A DNA stretch of 64,000 nucleotides from Roseomonas haemaphysalidis (GTDB taxonomy: Bacteria; Pseudomonadota; Alphaproteobacteria; Acetobacterales; Acetobacteraceae). The notes below the pieces were generated by a model. The model was not told the origin of the DNA, did no database searches, and worked only from the letters and a program-made list of their open reading frames with translations. A program made the position numbers and the translations under genes. The stretch is from the NCBI RefSeq assembly GCF_017355405.1, contig NZ_CP061177.1:682001-746000 (forward strand). The letters are read 5' to 3'. Shown here piece by piece: positions 51,737-62,852 of this stretch. The first letter of the stretch is position 1, and each line of letters opens with the position of its first letter.

Positions 51737-52251
51737 CCGCCCTGCCCCGCGTTGCTGGCGTTCAACGTGTTCCAGGTGGCGGCCGGCGGCGGCGCGCCCT
51801 TGGAAGGTTCCCAATGGCCGCTGCGCTTCAGCGCGTCGGCGACCTCGGGGGGCATGTAGGTCTCGTCGTGGCGGGCCAGCACCTCGCTGGCGCGGAAGGT
51901 GCCGTCGGCACCGAGCTTGCCCAGCGTCACCACGCCCTGCCCCTCGCGGAACAGGTCCGGCAGCACGCCAACATAGACGACCGGCACCGTGGCCGGGCCG
52001 TCCGTCACGCGGAAGCGCGCCTCGGGCCGGCCGGCGGCGGTGATCTCGCGCTGCACGCTGCCGGCCTCGACCAGCCCGCCCAGGCGGAAGGCGCGCTCGG
52101 GGCCGGGGTGCTTGGCGGCGATCTCGCTGGGGGCCAGAAAGAACACCAGGTTGTCCTGAAAGGCGGTCAGCGCCAGCGCCGCGGCGCTGCCGAGGCCGAG
52201 ACCGCCCAGCAGCAGCATCCACATCCGCCGCTTCTTGCGCGACAGGCTCAT
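51733..52251 (-). CDS. ccmE: Heme chaperone CcmE
   Basis: The 172-residue protein has a membrane anchor (about 10-30) and an OB-fold periplasmic domain. The heme-binding His is in ASEVLARHDETYMPPEVADA (His about 126, in the HxxxY motif). It carries heme from CcmC to CcmF. ATG 52251 overlaps the ccmD stop by four bases. A C-terminal tail of about 35 residues is Pro/Ala/Asn-rich. Confidence 0.95.
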   Translation of the reverse strand: MSLSRKKRRMWMLLLGGLGLGSAAALALTAFQDNLVFFLAPSEIAAKHPGPERAFRLGGLVEAGSVQREITAAGRPEARFRVTDGPATVPVVYVGVLPDLFREGQGVVTLGKLGADGTFRASEVLARHDETYMPPEVADALKRSGHWEPSKGAPPPAATWNTLNASNAGQGG

Positions 52252-52403
52252 GGCGAGGTCCTCCCGGAGGGGCGGCGGGTTTCCAGCAGGGCCAGGCGTC
52301 GGCGGGCGGCGGACTGGCGGCGCAGCGTGTCGGCCAGCAGCGCGCCGAACAGCACGGCCCCCAGCCCCCAGGCGACGGACACGAACCACCAGTGCTGGCT
52401 CAT
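52248..52403 (-). CDS. ccmD: Heme exporter accessory protein CcmD
   Basis: The 51-residue protein has one membrane helix (HWWFVSVAWGLGAVLFGALL) followed by a basic stretch (RRQSAARRRLALLETRRPSG). Size, topology and position between ccmC and ccmE identify CcmD, which helps release holo-CcmE from CcmC. ATG 52403 lies just inside the ccmC stop. Confidence 0.85.
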   Translation of the reverse strand: MSQHWWFVSVAWGLGAVLFGALLADTLRRQSAARRRLALLETRRPSGRTSP

Positions 52404-53155
52404 GCCGCGCTTTCCTGCCGCCGGGCCTGGGCCAGCTGCAGCTGGCGAATGCGCTTTTCCATCACCGCCGCCCGGGTGCGCCCCAGCACCAGCGCGGCGA
52501 ACAGCGCCGTGAAGCCGGCGGCGCAAACCAGCAGGGGATAGAGGATATCCACGTGCAGGCTGGGCCCGCCCAGCCGCGCCACGGAGGCCGGCTGGTGCAG
52601 CGTGTTGAAGAAGTCGACGGAGAACTTGACCACCGGCACGTTGACCGCGCCCACCAGCGCCAGGATGGCGCCGGCCCGCGCGCCGCGCTCGTCCTCGTCA
52701 AAGGCGCGCACCAGCGCGGCATGGCCGACCCACAGAAAGAACAGCACCAGCACGGAGGTCAGCCGCGCGTCCCACACCCACCAGGTGCCCCACATCGGCC
52801 GCCCCCACAGGCTGCCGGTGGCCAGGCACAGCGCGGTGACGGCGGCGCCCACCGGCGACAGTTCCCGCGCGAAAAGGTCGGCCAGCGGGTGGCGCCAGAT
52901 CAGCGCGGCGGCCGAGGCCAGGGCCAGCGTCACGTAGCCGGACATGGCGAGCCAGGCCATGGGCACGTGGATGTACATGATGCGCACCGTCTCGCCCTGC
53001 TGCCAGTCGGGCGGCGACAGCAGCAGCGCCCAGGGCACCCCCACCCCCAGCAGCAGCGCCGACAGCGCCCAAAGCCAGGGCTGCACGCGGCCGGACAGCC
53101 GCAAAAAGCGGCCCGGATTGGCGAAGCGGTGCAGCACGCCGGCGCCGCGCGGCAC
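52400..53155 (-). CDS. ccmC: Heme transport/attachment membrane protein CcmC
   Basis: The protein has six helices and the WWD motif MWGTWWVWDARLTSVLVLFF (about 125-144), with conserved His in MYIHVPMAWLAMSGY and FNTLHQPASVARLGG. It loads heme on CcmE. Conserved sequence begins at LHRFANPGRFLRLSGR. None of the candidate starts has a clear ribosome site: GTG 53194, GTG 53155 or GTG 53137. 53155 gives 251 residues, near family length, and is used here; the region upstream (53195-53363) has no gene. The block ccmC-D-E-F-G-H-I is continuous; ccmA and ccmB are not here. Confidence 0.85.
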   Translation of the reverse strand: MPRGAGVLHRFANPGRFLRLSGRVQPWLWALSALLLGVGVPWALLLSPPDWQQGETVRIMYIHVPMAWLAMSGYVTLALASAAALIWRHPLADLFARELSPVGAAVTALCLATGSLWGRPMWGTWWVWDARLTSVLVLFFLWVGHAALVRAFDEDERGARAGAILALVGAVNVPVVKFSVDFFNTLHQPASVARLGGPSLHVDILYPLLVCAAGFTALFAALVLGRTRAAVMEKRIRQLQLAQARRQESAA

Positions 53156-53363
53156 CGTGGCGGGCGAGGAGGACAAGGACGGGGGCAGGGTCACGGCTGG
53201 CAAACTAATCCGAAAGCCGGGCCGCGGAAACGGCCTGCCGCGTAACCCCGTGTTGCGCTGCGCGCGCGCGGCCGGGGCGCCGCCCCTTGAAGCCGCGCCC
53301 GCGCAGCGGTAGGCCGGAAGCCGCACAGGCCGGCCACGGCCGCGACACAAGGAAGGACGCCCC

Positions 53364-53657
53364 ATGCTCTTCGCCATCTCCTGCCAGGACAAGCCCGGCG
53401 CGCTGGACCTGCGGCTGGCCACCCGCCCGGTGCACCTGGAATACCTGGACAGCCAGGCCGAGGTGATCGTGGAAGGCGGGCCGGTGCTGGATGCCGAGGG
53501 CAAGCCCTGCGGCAGCCTGCTGCTGGTCAACCTGCCCGACCAGGTGGCCGCCGAGCAGATGGCCGCCAACGACCCCTACGCCAAGGCCGGGCTGTTCGAG
53601 ACCGTGACCATCCGGCCCTTCCGCTCCGTGTTCAAGGACGGCAAGCGCATCGGCTGA
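53364..53657 (+). CDS. YciI-family small protein
   Basis: The 97-residue protein has the YciI (PF03795) dimer ferredoxin-like fold: MLFAISCQDKPGALDLRL at the start, PVHLEYL with the conserved His, and MAANDPYAKAGLFETVTIRP, where Asp-Pro-Tyr matches the family's catalytic-looking DPF motif. Members include dehydrochlorinase-like and unknown proteins. A strong AAGGAAGGA lies upstream of ATG 53364. It is followed 4 bases later by the EVE-domain gene, so the two form an operon with the next Rieske gene. Confidence 0.85.
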   Translation: MLFAISCQDKPGALDLRLATRPVHLEYLDSQAEVIVEGGPVLDAEGKPCGSLLLVNLPDQVAAEQMAANDPYAKAGLFETVTIRPFRSVFKDGKRIG

Positions 53658-53661
53658 CAGC

Positions 53662-54093
53662 ATGGCGCAATGGCTGGTGAAGTCCGAGCCCGACGCCTTT
53701 TCCTGGCAGCAGCAGGTGGAAAACGGCGTCGAGCCCTGGACCGGCGTGCGCAACGCCCAGGCGGCGAAGTTCCTGCGCGCCATGGCGGTGGGGGAGCGCG
53801 CCTTCTTCTACCATTCCAACATCGGCAAGGAGATCGTCGGCGTGGTCGAGGTCGCCCGCGCCGCCTATCCCGACCCGACGGAGGACACCGGGCCCAAGGG
53901 CATTCAACGCTGGGCCTGCGTGGACATGCGGGCCGTGGGCCCCATGCCGCGCCCGGTGACGCTGGCCACCATCAAGGCCACGCCGGGGCTGGAGGAGATC
54001 GGGCTGATCCGCCAGTCCCGCCTGTCGGTCATGCCGGTGTCGGACGCGCATTGGGCGATGCTGTGCGAGATGGGCGGCTGGCCAGGGCGGTGA
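53662..54093 (+). CDS. EVE-domain protein
   Basis: The 143-residue protein is an EVE-domain (PF01878) single-domain protein: QWLVKSEPDAFSWQQQVENG at the start, WTGVRNAQAAKFLRAMAVGE, FFYHSNIGKEIVGVVEVARA and the final IRQSRLSVMPVSDAHWAML. EVE proteins belong to the PUA-like fold that binds modified DNA or RNA bases, sometimes in restriction systems; standalone forms like this have no proven role. The stop overlaps the Rieske gene's GTG. Confidence 0.92.
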   Translation: MAQWLVKSEPDAFSWQQQVENGVEPWTGVRNAQAAKFLRAMAVGERAFFYHSNIGKEIVGVVEVARAAYPDPTEDTGPKGIQRWACVDMRAVGPMPRPVTLATIKATPGLEEIGLIRQSRLSVMPVSDAHWAMLCEMGGWPGR

Positions 54094-54419
54094 CGCCGCT
54101 GCGCCCCCTGTGCCGGCTGGAGGAGATCCCAGACGGCGCCGCGCGCGGCTTCGGGCCGCTTTTCGCCATCCGCCGGGGGGAGGCGGTCTTCGTCTACGTC
54201 AACGCTTGCCCGCATCTGGGCGTGTCGCTGGACCTGATCCCGGACCGTTTCCTGGACCACCGCGGCACTGCCATCGTGTGTGCGCTGCACGGCGCGCTGT
54301 TCCGGATCGAGGACGGCTTCTGCACCCAGGGCCCGTGCTGGGGGGACAGCCTGGAGCCCGTTTCGGCGGAGATCGACGGCGCCGGCACCGTGATGGTGCC
54401 GGTGGATGCGGGGTTGTGA
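54090..54419 (+). CDS. Rieske [2Fe-2S] ferredoxin-like protein
   Basis: The 109-residue protein has the Rieske motif C-P-H-L-G near residue 40 (VNACPHLGVSLDLIPD) and the second pair in IVCALHGALFRIEDG (C-x2-H), which bind a [2Fe-2S] cluster. It is a small soluble electron carrier of the BphF/NirD-like type. GTG 54090 overlaps the EVE gene's stop by four bases. No oxygenase partner is adjacent, so its redox partner is unknown. A half repeat follows it. Confidence 0.88.
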   Translation: MTPLRPLCRLEEIPDGAARGFGPLFAIRRGEAVFVYVNACPHLGVSLDLIPDRFLDHRGTAIVCALHGALFRIEDGFCTQGPCWGDSLEPVSAEIDGAGTVMVPVDAGL

Positions 54420-54442
54420 CACGGCGGCGGGCGCCGGAGGCT

Positions 54443-54486
54443 CACAGAAAAAAGATGACGCCCCGGTAAATTCCTTCCCCCCGACC
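54443..54486. repeat. Family A half-element (right-type arm only)
   Basis: The arm reads CAGAAAAAAGATGACGCCCC, then GGTAAATTCCTTCCCCCCG. It matches right arms of other copies but its GGGG block is degraded. No left arm lies before it, although the Rieske stop is 24 bases away. It precedes the pyridoxamine-oxidase-like gene. Confidence 0.5.
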
Positions 54487-54540
54487 GCCGCCTTGCCGCG
54501 TTCCCCCCGCATCGCCACACGCGGCAAGGGGAGCCCCGCC

Positions 54541-54960
54541 ATGACCAAGAGCCTGTCCGACCTGTCCCAGAAGATGCGCGAGATCGACATCTGCACCCTG
54601 GCCACCCACACGGAAGGCGGCGCCATCGCCTGCCGGCCGATGAGCAACAACGGCGAGGTGAACCAGCAGGGCGACTCCTACTACTTCACCTGGGAACAGT
54701 CGCTGATGGTGTCGGACATCGAGGCCAACCCCAAGGTCACCCTGTCCTTCCAGGGCAGCAAGCACTTCCTGGTGGCGGTGGAAGGCGAGGCGGAGCTGGT
54801 GCGCGACAAGTCGCGCTTCCAGCAGCACTGGACGCCGGAGCTGGACCACTGGTTCAAGGACGGCATGGAAACGCCGGGCGTGGTGATGATCAAGGTGCAC
54901 GCCACCCGCGTCCACTACTGGGACGGCGAGGAGGATGGCGAGGTCAAGCTGCCCTACTGA
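54541..54960 (+). CDS. Pyridoxamine 5'-phosphate oxidase-like general stress protein
   Basis: The 139-residue protein has the split-barrel FMN-binding fold: IDICTLATHTEGGAIACRPM, then SYYFTWEQSLMVSDIEANPK and VTLSFQGSKHFLVAVEGEAE. This subgroup is the general stress protein 26 type (PF16242), usually binding FMN or FAD and not true PdxH. It is alone behind a half repeat; TAAATTCC precedes the start. RBS AAGGGGAG upstream of ATG 54541. Confidence 0.88.
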   Translation: MTKSLSDLSQKMREIDICTLATHTEGGAIACRPMSNNGEVNQQGDSYYFTWEQSLMVSDIEANPKVTLSFQGSKHFLVAVEGEAELVRDKSRFQQHWTPELDHWFKDGMETPGVVMIKVHATRVHYWDGEEDGEVKLPY

Positions 54961-54970
54961 GCGGCCACCT

Positions 54971-54993
54971 GGCCGGGGCGCGAAGCCCCGGCC
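54971..54993. terminator. Bidirectional hairpin between convergent genes
   Basis: GGCCGGGGC and GCCCCGGCC form a nine-base perfect stem around GCGAA. It lies 10 bases after the stress-protein stop and 9 before the glycogen phosphorylase stop, which converge here. No T-tract follows on either strand, so it would stall but not be a classical terminator. Confidence 0.55.
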
Positions 54994-55002
54994 ACCCGCC
55001 CG

Positions 55003-57435
55003 CTACCGCACCGGCAGGTCCCAGACCTCGTCGGCATATTCGCGGATCGTGCGGTCGGACGAGAACCACGCGACGTTGGCGGTGTTCAGCACCGCCGAGC
55101 GCCACCATTCCACCGGCCGTGCCCAGCGCCCCATCACCTGCCGCTGGGCCGCCACGTAGCTGTCGAAGTCGGCGGTGACCAGGAAGTGGTCGTGCGCCAG
55201 CAGCCCTTCCACCAGCCCGCGGTAGCGGTCCGGCTCCTCCGGCGAGAACACGCCGTTGCTGATGGCGTCCAGCACCGCGCCGAGGTCGGGCGAGGCTTCC
55301 ACCACCGCCCGCGCGTCGAAGCCATCGCGCCGCATGGGGCCGGCCTGGTGCGCCTTCAGGCCGAAGATGAAGATGTTCTCCAGCCCCACGCGCTCGCTGA
55401 TCTCGACATTGGCGCCGTCCAGCGTGCCGATGGTGATGGCGCCGTTCAGCGCGAACTTCATGTTGCCGGTGCCGGAAGCCTCCAGCCCGGCGGTGGAGAT
55501 CTGTTCCGACAGGTCGGCGGCCGGGATGATGCTTTCGGCCAGCGTGACGTTGTAGTTGGGCAGGAACGCCACCTGCAGCAGCCCGCGCACCGTGGGGTCG
55601 CTGTTGATGACGCGCGACACGTCATTGGCCAGGCGGATGATCAGCTTGGCCTGGTGGTAGCTCGGCGCCGCCTTGCCCGCGAAGATCTTCACCTGCGGCG
55701 CCCAGGGGGCCATCGGCCGGGCGCGCATGGCGTTGTACAGCGCCACCGTGTGCAGGATGTTCAGCAGCTGGCGCTTGTATTCGTGGATGCGCTTGATCTG
55801 CACGTCGAACAGCGCGTCCGGGTTCAGTGTCACGCCGATGCGCTCGCGCACCACTTTGGCCAGATGCTCCTTGGCGGTGCGGCGCTGCCGGGCGAAAGCC
55901 TGCTGGAAGGCGGCGTCGCGCGCATGGGGCGCGAGGTCGGCCAGCCGCTCGGCATCGTCCAGCACGCGGGGGCCGATGGTGTCCACGATCAGCCGGGTCA
56001 GCGCCGGGTTGGCGCGCATCAGCCAGCGGCGGAAGGTGATGCCGTTGGTCTTGTTGCAGATGCGCCCGGGCAGCGCCCGGTCCAGCTCGGCGAAGACGGT
56101 GGTCTTCATCAGCCCGGTGTGCAGGGCGGACACGCCGTTGATCTTGTGCGAGCCGGCGAAGGCGAGGTGCCCCATCCGCACCCGGCGGCCATGCTGCTCG
56201 TCGATCAGCGAAATGGCGGAAAGCTGCGTGTCGGTGGCGCCGTGGGCGCGCGCCGCTTCCAGGTGCCGGGCGTTGATCAGGTAGATGATCTGCATGTTGC
56301 GCGGCAGCAGGCGCTCCATCAGCGGCACCGGCCAGCTTTCCAGCGCCTCGGGCATCAGCGTGTGGTTGGTGTAGGAGAAGGTGGCGCGGCTGATCTCCCA
56401 CGCCTGCTCCCAGTCCAGCCCGTGCACGTCCACCAGCAGCCGCATCAGCTCCGCCACGCCGATCGCGGGGTGGGTGTCGTTGAGCTGCACCGAGGTCTTC
56501 TCGGCCAGGGTCAGGATGTCCCCGTGCAGGCGCAGGTGGCGGCGGATCAGGTCGTGCAGCGAGGCGCTGGCGAAGAAGTATTCCTGCCGCAGCCGCAGCT
56601 CCTGCCCCGCGGCGCTCTCGTCGCCCGGGTACAGCACGCGGGAGATCGCCTCGGCCCGCACGCGGTTGGCCTGGGCGCCCACGTGGTCGCCGCTGTTGAA
56701 GGCATCGAGGTGCAGCGGGTCCGTGGCGCGGGCGGACCACAGGCGCAGCGTGTTCACCCACTGCCCCCGCCAGCCCACCACGGGCGTGTCGTAGGCGATG
56801 GCGCGCACCGTCTCGCCCGGGTGCCAGACCATGCGGGCATCGCCGTCCGCGGTCACGTAGCCGCCGAAGCCGATGTCGTAGCCGATGCCGGCGCGCTCGA
56901 ACTCCCAGGGATTGCCGAGGCTCAGCCAGTCCTCCGGCACCTCGCGCTGGCGCCCGTCCTGGATCAGCTGGCGGAACAGCCCGTGCTCGTAGCGGATGCC
57001 GTAGCCGATGGCGGGGACGCCGATGCTCGCCATGCTTTCCATGAAGCAGGCGGCCAGCCGGCCCAGCCCGCCATTGCCCAGCGCCGCGTCCGGCTCCTGC
57101 GCGAAGGTTTCCTCCAGCTCGACGCCGAGGCCATCCAGCGCCTGCCGCATGGTGTCGGTCAGGCCGAGGTTGCCCAGGGCGTCGGACAGCAGGCGCCCGA
57201 TCAGGAATTCCATGGACAGGTAGCAGACCTGCTTGTGGCCCTGCGCCGCCGCCTCGTCGTTGGAAGCGCGCCAGCGGTCGACGATGCGGTCGCGCACGGC
57301 CAGGGTGGCGGCCAGAAACCAGTCGCGCGGGCTGGCGCGCTCATCGCGGCCGCCGACCTCGTACATCAGCTTGTTCAGCACCGCCTGGCGCAGCGCCACC
57401 ACTTCGGCTTCAACCGTCACGCTGTCATCGGTCAC
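55003..57435 (-). CDS. glgP: Glycogen/starch phosphorylase
   Basis: The 810-residue protein is a full-length alpha-glucan phosphorylase: VCYLSMEFLIGRLLSDALGN, ALGNGGLGRLAACFMESMAS, KTSVQLNDTHPAIGVAELMR, FDVQIKRIHEYKRQLLNILH and the PLP-lysine motif EASGTGNMKFALNGAITIGT (Lys near 659). It releases glucose-1-phosphate from glycogen. GTG 57435 is chosen: GGGGA lies nine bases upstream and sequence before it is not conserved. It follows glgC-glgA, from which it is separated by a terminator. Glycogen branching and debranching genes are not in the window. Confidence 0.93.
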   Translation of the reverse strand: MTDDSVTVEAEVVALRQAVLNKLMYEVGGRDERASPRDWFLAATLAVRDRIVDRWRASNDEAAAQGHKQVCYLSMEFLIGRLLSDALGNLGLTDTMRQALDGLGVELEETFAQEPDAALGNGGLGRLAACFMESMASIGVPAIGYGIRYEHGLFRQLIQDGRQREVPEDWLSLGNPWEFERAGIGYDIGFGGYVTADGDARMVWHPGETVRAIAYDTPVVGWRGQWVNTLRLWSARATDPLHLDAFNSGDHVGAQANRVRAEAISRVLYPGDESAAGQELRLRQEYFFASASLHDLIRRHLRLHGDILTLAEKTSVQLNDTHPAIGVAELMRLLVDVHGLDWEQAWEISRATFSYTNHTLMPEALESWPVPLMERLLPRNMQIIYLINARHLEAARAHGATDTQLSAISLIDEQHGRRVRMGHLAFAGSHKINGVSALHTGLMKTTVFAELDRALPGRICNKTNGITFRRWLMRANPALTRLIVDTIGPRVLDDAERLADLAPHARDAAFQQAFARQRRTAKEHLAKVVRERIGVTLNPDALFDVQIKRIHEYKRQLLNILHTVALYNAMRARPMAPWAPQVKIFAGKAAPSYHQAKLIIRLANDVSRVINSDPTVRGLLQVAFLPNYNVTLAESIIPAADLSEQISTAGLEASGTGNMKFALNGAITIGTLDGANVEISERVGLENIFIFGLKAHQAGPMRRDGFDARAVVEASPDLGAVLDAISNGVFSPEEPDRYRGLVEGLLAHDHFLVTADFDSYVAAQRQVMGRWARPVEWWRSAVLNTANVAWFSSDRTIREYADEVWDLPVR

Positions 57436-57515
57436 GCGTTGGAATCCCCAAGGTCGTCGGACGTCACCATGGCCTTTGCAAACCATGCATGTCGAGAGGG
57501 CGGTGGATTACGCCT

Positions 57516-57547
57516 TGCGTAAAAAGTAGCTGAGGCCCCCGCCTCAG
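57516..57547 (-). terminator. Intrinsic terminator after glgA, before glgP
   Basis: On the minus strand the stem CTGAGGC/GCCTCAG closes a GGGG loop at 57547-57530 and is followed by CTACTTTTTACGC. The stem includes the glgA stop codon. This is a normal rho-independent form and would separate the glgCA transcript from glgP, which may then have its own promoter in 57436-57515. Confidence 0.6.
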
Positions 57548-58992
57548 CCCTGCGCCACGTCCCGGTACAGCGCGGCATAGTGCCGCGCCGGGCGAGTCCA
57601 GCTCACGTCGCTGCCCATGGCATTGCGCTGCAGCCGGCGCCACGCGTCCTGGTCCTGCCACAGCGTGGCGACGCGGCCCAGCGCGCCTTGCAGCGCCTCG
57701 GCCGAGGCCTCGTTGAACACGAAGCCGGTGCCCCAGCCCTCGGCCAGCGCCATCTCGTTGGCGTCCACCACCGTGTCGGCCAGCCCGCCGGAGCGGGCCA
57801 CCACCGGCAGGGCGCCGTAGCGCAGGGCGCACAGCTGGGTCAGGCCGCAGGGCTCGAAGCGCGACGGCACCAGCAGGGCGTCGCACCCGGCCTGGATGCG
57901 GTGGGCCAGGGCCTCGTCATAGCCCAGGAACAGGCCCACCTGCCCGGGGTGGGCCTCGGCGGCCGCGCGGAAGCCGGCTTCCAGGTCACGGTCGCCCGCG
58001 CCCAGCACGGCCAGCCGCATGCCGAGCGACAGCAGGGTGGGCAGCGCCGCCAGCACCGCGTCCATGCCCTTCTGCCAGGACAGCCGGGACACGATGCCAA
58101 GCACCGGCGCGCGCGGGTCGTCGGCCAGGCCGAGCGCTGCCCGCAGCGCGGCGCGGTTGGCGGCGCGGGCATCCAGCGTGGCGGCGGAAAACGCGGCGGC
58201 CAGCGCCGGATCGTCGGCGGGATTCCAGACGGCGGTGTCGATGCCGTTGAGGATGCCGGCCATGGCGCCCGCGCGGTCGCGCAGCAGGCCGGCCAGCCCC
58301 ATGCCGCCGGCTTCCGTGCGGATCTCGGCGGCGTAGGAAGGGGAAACGGTGGTGATGCGGTCGGCCAGCTTCAGCCCCGCCTTCAGAAAGCCGATGGACT
58401 GGTAGTATTCCACGCCGTGGATGGACAGCGCTTCCGGCGGCAGGCCCAGTTCGGCCAGCAGCGATACGTCGCACTGCCCCTGGAAGGCCAGGTTGTGCAC
58501 GGTCATCACGGTGCCGGGGCGGCGGCGGCCGCCAGCCCAGTAATGCAGATAGGCCGGCGCCAGCCCGGCCTGCCAGTCATGCGCGTGCACCACCGCCGGC
58601 TGGAAGCCGGGTAGCTCGCCGAAGCCGAGCCGCGCCGCCGCCTGGGCCAGCGCCGCGAAGCGCTGCGGGTTGTCCGCCCAGTCGCCGTCCGGCCCCGCGT
58701 AAGGGGTGCCGGGGCGGTCGTAGAGATGCGGCGCGTCGAGCACCAGCAGGTCCAGGCCATGGGCCTCGGCGGCCAGCAGGCGGGCCGGGCCGCCGAACAT
58801 CCAGCCGAGTTCCAGCACCGGCCGGGCGCCCTGCAGCGCCGCCAGCACGCGGGGATAGCCGGGCAGCAGGCTGCGCATCGCGACGCCCTCGGCCGCCAGC
58901 GCCACGGGAAGCGCGCCGGCCACGTCCGCCAGCCCGCCGGTCTTGACGAGCGGGTAAAGCTCGGAGGCGACCGAAAGGACCGGCAGGCTCAT
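57544..58992 (-). CDS. glgA: Glycogen synthase (ADP-glucose)
   Basis: The 482-residue GT5 enzyme has [20 protein letters not shown] at the start (KTGGL binds ADP-glucose), [40 protein letters not shown] and the C-terminal [20 protein letters not shown] with the EPCGL signature and YG. It makes alpha-1,4-glucan. ATG 58992 overlaps the glgC stop by four bases, so it is co-translated with the ADP-glucose pyrophosphorylase. Confidence 0.94.
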   Translation of the reverse strand: MSLPVLSVASELYPLVKTGGLADVAGALPVALAAEGVAMRSLLPGYPRVLAALQGARPVLELGWMFGGPARLLAAEAHGLDLLVLDAPHLYDRPGTPYAGPDGDWADNPQRFAALAQAAARLGFGELPGFQPAVVHAHDWQAGLAPAYLHYWAGGRRRPGTVMTVHNLAFQGQCDVSLLAELGLPPEALSIHGVEYYQSIGFLKAGLKLADRITTVSPSYAAEIRTEAGGMGLAGLLRDRAGAMAGILNGIDTAVWNPADDPALAAAFSAATLDARAANRAALRAALGLADDPRAPVLGIVSRLSWQKGMDAVLAALPTLLSLGMRLAVLGAGDRDLEAGFRAAAEAHPGQVGLFLGYDEALAHRIQAGCDALLVPSRFEPCGLTQLCALRYGALPVVARSGGLADTVVDANEMALAEGWGTGFVFNEASAEALQGALGRVATLWQDQDAWRRLQRNAMGSDVSWTRPARHYAALYRDVAQG

Positions 58993-60254
58993 GCGCCGAG
59001 GGCTGCGATCATCGGCTGGGTGATCAGCGTCACGCCCTTGGCGCTGGTGCGGAAGCGCCGGGCATCGGCCTCGGCGTCCTCGCCCACCACCAGCCCGTCG
59101 GGCAGGTGCACGCCACTGTCCACCACCACGTTGCGCAGCCGCACGTTGCGGTTGACGATGACGCCGGGCAGCAGCACCGCCCCCTGCACGTCGCAGAAGG
59201 AATGCACCCGCACGTTGTTGGACAGCACCGAGCGCATGACGCGCGAGCCGGACACGATGGTGCCGCCGGCCACCAGCGAGTCCACCGCCGTGCCGCGCCG
59301 GCCGTCGTCGTCGAACACGAACTTCGCCGGCGGCGTCAGCTCGCTGTAGGTCCAGATCGGCCAGTCGCGGTCGTACAGGTTGAGCGAGGGCACCACGTCC
59401 GTCAGGTCGATGTTGGCCTGCCAATAGGCGTCCACCGTGCCGACATCGCGCCAATAGGCTTCCTCCTCCACGCCGGAGGTGACGCAGGAGGTGGTGAAGC
59501 GGTGCGCCACAGCATGGCCGTGCTTGACGATGTAGGGCACGAGGTCGGAGCCGAAGTCGTGGCTGGAATGGCTGTCCGCCGCGTCGCGCCGCAGCTCGCG
59601 CGCCAGGAAGTCGGTGTTGAACACGTAGATGCCCATGGACGCCAGCGCGGTGTCCGGCTTGTCCGGCATGCCGGGCGGGTCCTTGGGCTTTTCCAGAAAG
59701 GCGGTGATGCGGTCCTCGGCGTCCACGTGCATGACGCCGAAGCCGGTGGCCTCCATGCGCGGCACCTCGATGCAGCCGACCGTGACGTCGGCGCCGGACT
59801 GCTCGTGCTGCGCCAGCATCACCTCGTAGTCCATCTTGTAGACGTGGTCGCCCGCCAGCACGACCATGTAGCGCGGGTTGTAGGACTCGATGATGTCGAG
59901 GTTCTGGTACACCGCGTCCGCCGTGCCGGAATACCAGCCGGCTTCCGACACGCGCTGGCTGGCGGGCAGGATGTCGAAGCTCTCGTTGCGTTCCGCCCGC
60001 ATGAAGCCCCAGCCGCGCTGCATGTGGCGGATCAGGCTGTGCGCCTTGTACTGGGTGGCGACGCCGATGCGCTTGATGCCCGAGTTCATCGCGTTGGACA
60101 GGGCGAAGTCGATGATGCGCGACTTGGCGCCGAAATGCACCGCGGGCTTTACCCGCCGCTCGGTCAGCTCCATCAGCCGGGTGCCGCGCCCGCCGGCGAG
60201 GACATACGCCATGGCATGACGGGCAAGAGGCGACGGGCTCGGCAAGGGTGACAT
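58989..60254 (-). CDS. glgC: Glucose-1-phosphate adenylyltransferase (ADP-glucose pyrophosphorylase)
   Basis: The 421-residue enzyme has the nucleotidyltransferase loop [20 protein letters not shown] near the start, [40 protein letters not shown] and [20 protein letters not shown], and a left-handed beta-helix end with [18 protein letters not shown]. It commits glucose to glycogen and is the regulated step. ATG 60254 gives the usual family length; the longer frame to 60386 is not favoured. It heads the minus-strand operon glgC-glgA-(terminator)-glgP. Confidence 0.94.
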   Translation of the reverse strand: MSPLPSPSPLARHAMAYVLAGGRGTRLMELTERRVKPAVHFGAKSRIIDFALSNAMNSGIKRIGVATQYKAHSLIRHMQRGWGFMRAERNESFDILPASQRVSEAGWYSGTADAVYQNLDIIESYNPRYMVVLAGDHVYKMDYEVMLAQHEQSGADVTVGCIEVPRMEATGFGVMHVDAEDRITAFLEKPKDPPGMPDKPDTALASMGIYVFNTDFLARELRRDAADSHSSHDFGSDLVPYIVKHGHAVAHRFTTSCVTSGVEEEAYWRDVGTVDAYWQANIDLTDVVPSLNLYDRDWPIWTYSELTPPAKFVFDDDGRRGTAVDSLVAGGTIVSGSRVMRSVLSNNVRVHSFCDVQGAVLLPGVIVNRNVRLRNVVVDSGVHLPDGLVVGEDAEADARRFRTSAKGVTLITQPMIAALGA

Positions 60255-60675
60255 GCGGGCGTTCCTGGCGGACGGTCTTCTGGGCCGCCAGGGCGCCGTT
60301 TTCCGGGCCTGCGCGGATGCGCATCTTAGGCCGAGCCGGGCTCCCGACGTAGAGGGGATGCCGAGCATAAATTTTTTTGCCGCCATGAAACTTTGGATGA
60401 ACTCGACAATACTTGTGTGAAAGGCAACAATTTTTCAGAAATGGATTTTCGGCAGCTGGCTTGCGCCAGTTTCGCGGAATGGCGGCCCCGCCGGACCACT
60501 GAACATTTCTCCGCCGGCCTGGCGCGCCCGGCCGGAACCCCGGGCCACGAGAGACAGGCCGCCGGGGCCATGTTGAATTCCCCCGCCCATCCGTCACCGG
60601 CCGTGGCGCCCTTGACGCCGCCCGGTCATGCTTGCCCCAATACAGGCAAGAGTATCCGCCCCAGGGAGGCGCAGC
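60255..60675. other. Divergent control region between glgC and acs
   Basis: This 421-base gap has no gene. The strip 60355-60450 is AT-rich (AAATTTTTTTGCC, AACAATTTTTCAG) in an otherwise GC-rich genome and is the probable promoter area for glgC and acs. An inverted repeat, CTTGCC and GGCAAG around CCAATACA, lies at 60631-60650, just before the acs ribosome site. I could not place a convincing -35/-10 pair or sigma-54 motif here. Confidence 0.45.
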
Positions 60676-62610
<1,935 letters not shown>

Positions 62611-62787
62611 GAAGCAAGGCTGGGGGAAGGAATTCTCCCAGACCCCCATCTTCTTTTTATCCGATGTTCGGTTGCAGGCATGACACGCGGCCGCCGTGTC
62701 ATTCAGGTGCACCGGCGCCGCAGCCACACGCGAAAATAGAACAGAAAAAGGGAGGGGGTTCGGGGGAATTCTTTCCCCCGACCTTCA
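62611..62787. repeat. Composite inverted repeat, family A copy 12
   Basis: The left arm (62611-62660) begins GAAGCAAGGCTGGGGGAAGG right after the acs stop and ends CCCCCATCTTCTTTTTAT. The right arm (62738-62787) is AACAGAAAAAGGGAGGGGGT, then TCGGGGGAATTCTTTCCCCC and GACCTTC. About 77 bases separate them. Both flanking genes are plus strand, so it acts as a terminator for acs and lies upstream of the aminotransferase. Confidence 0.85.
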
Positions 62788-62852
62788 CGCCGCTTCCGAC
62801 CGCCCCTCCCCTGGTCCAGACTGGGTGGCATCCCGGCTCAGGAACCGATGCC

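Noticed and set aside
60612-60643. Possible sigma-70 promoter for acs (TTGACG ... CAATAC)
   Set aside because: Spacing of about 20 bases and a poor -10; reported only as a control region.
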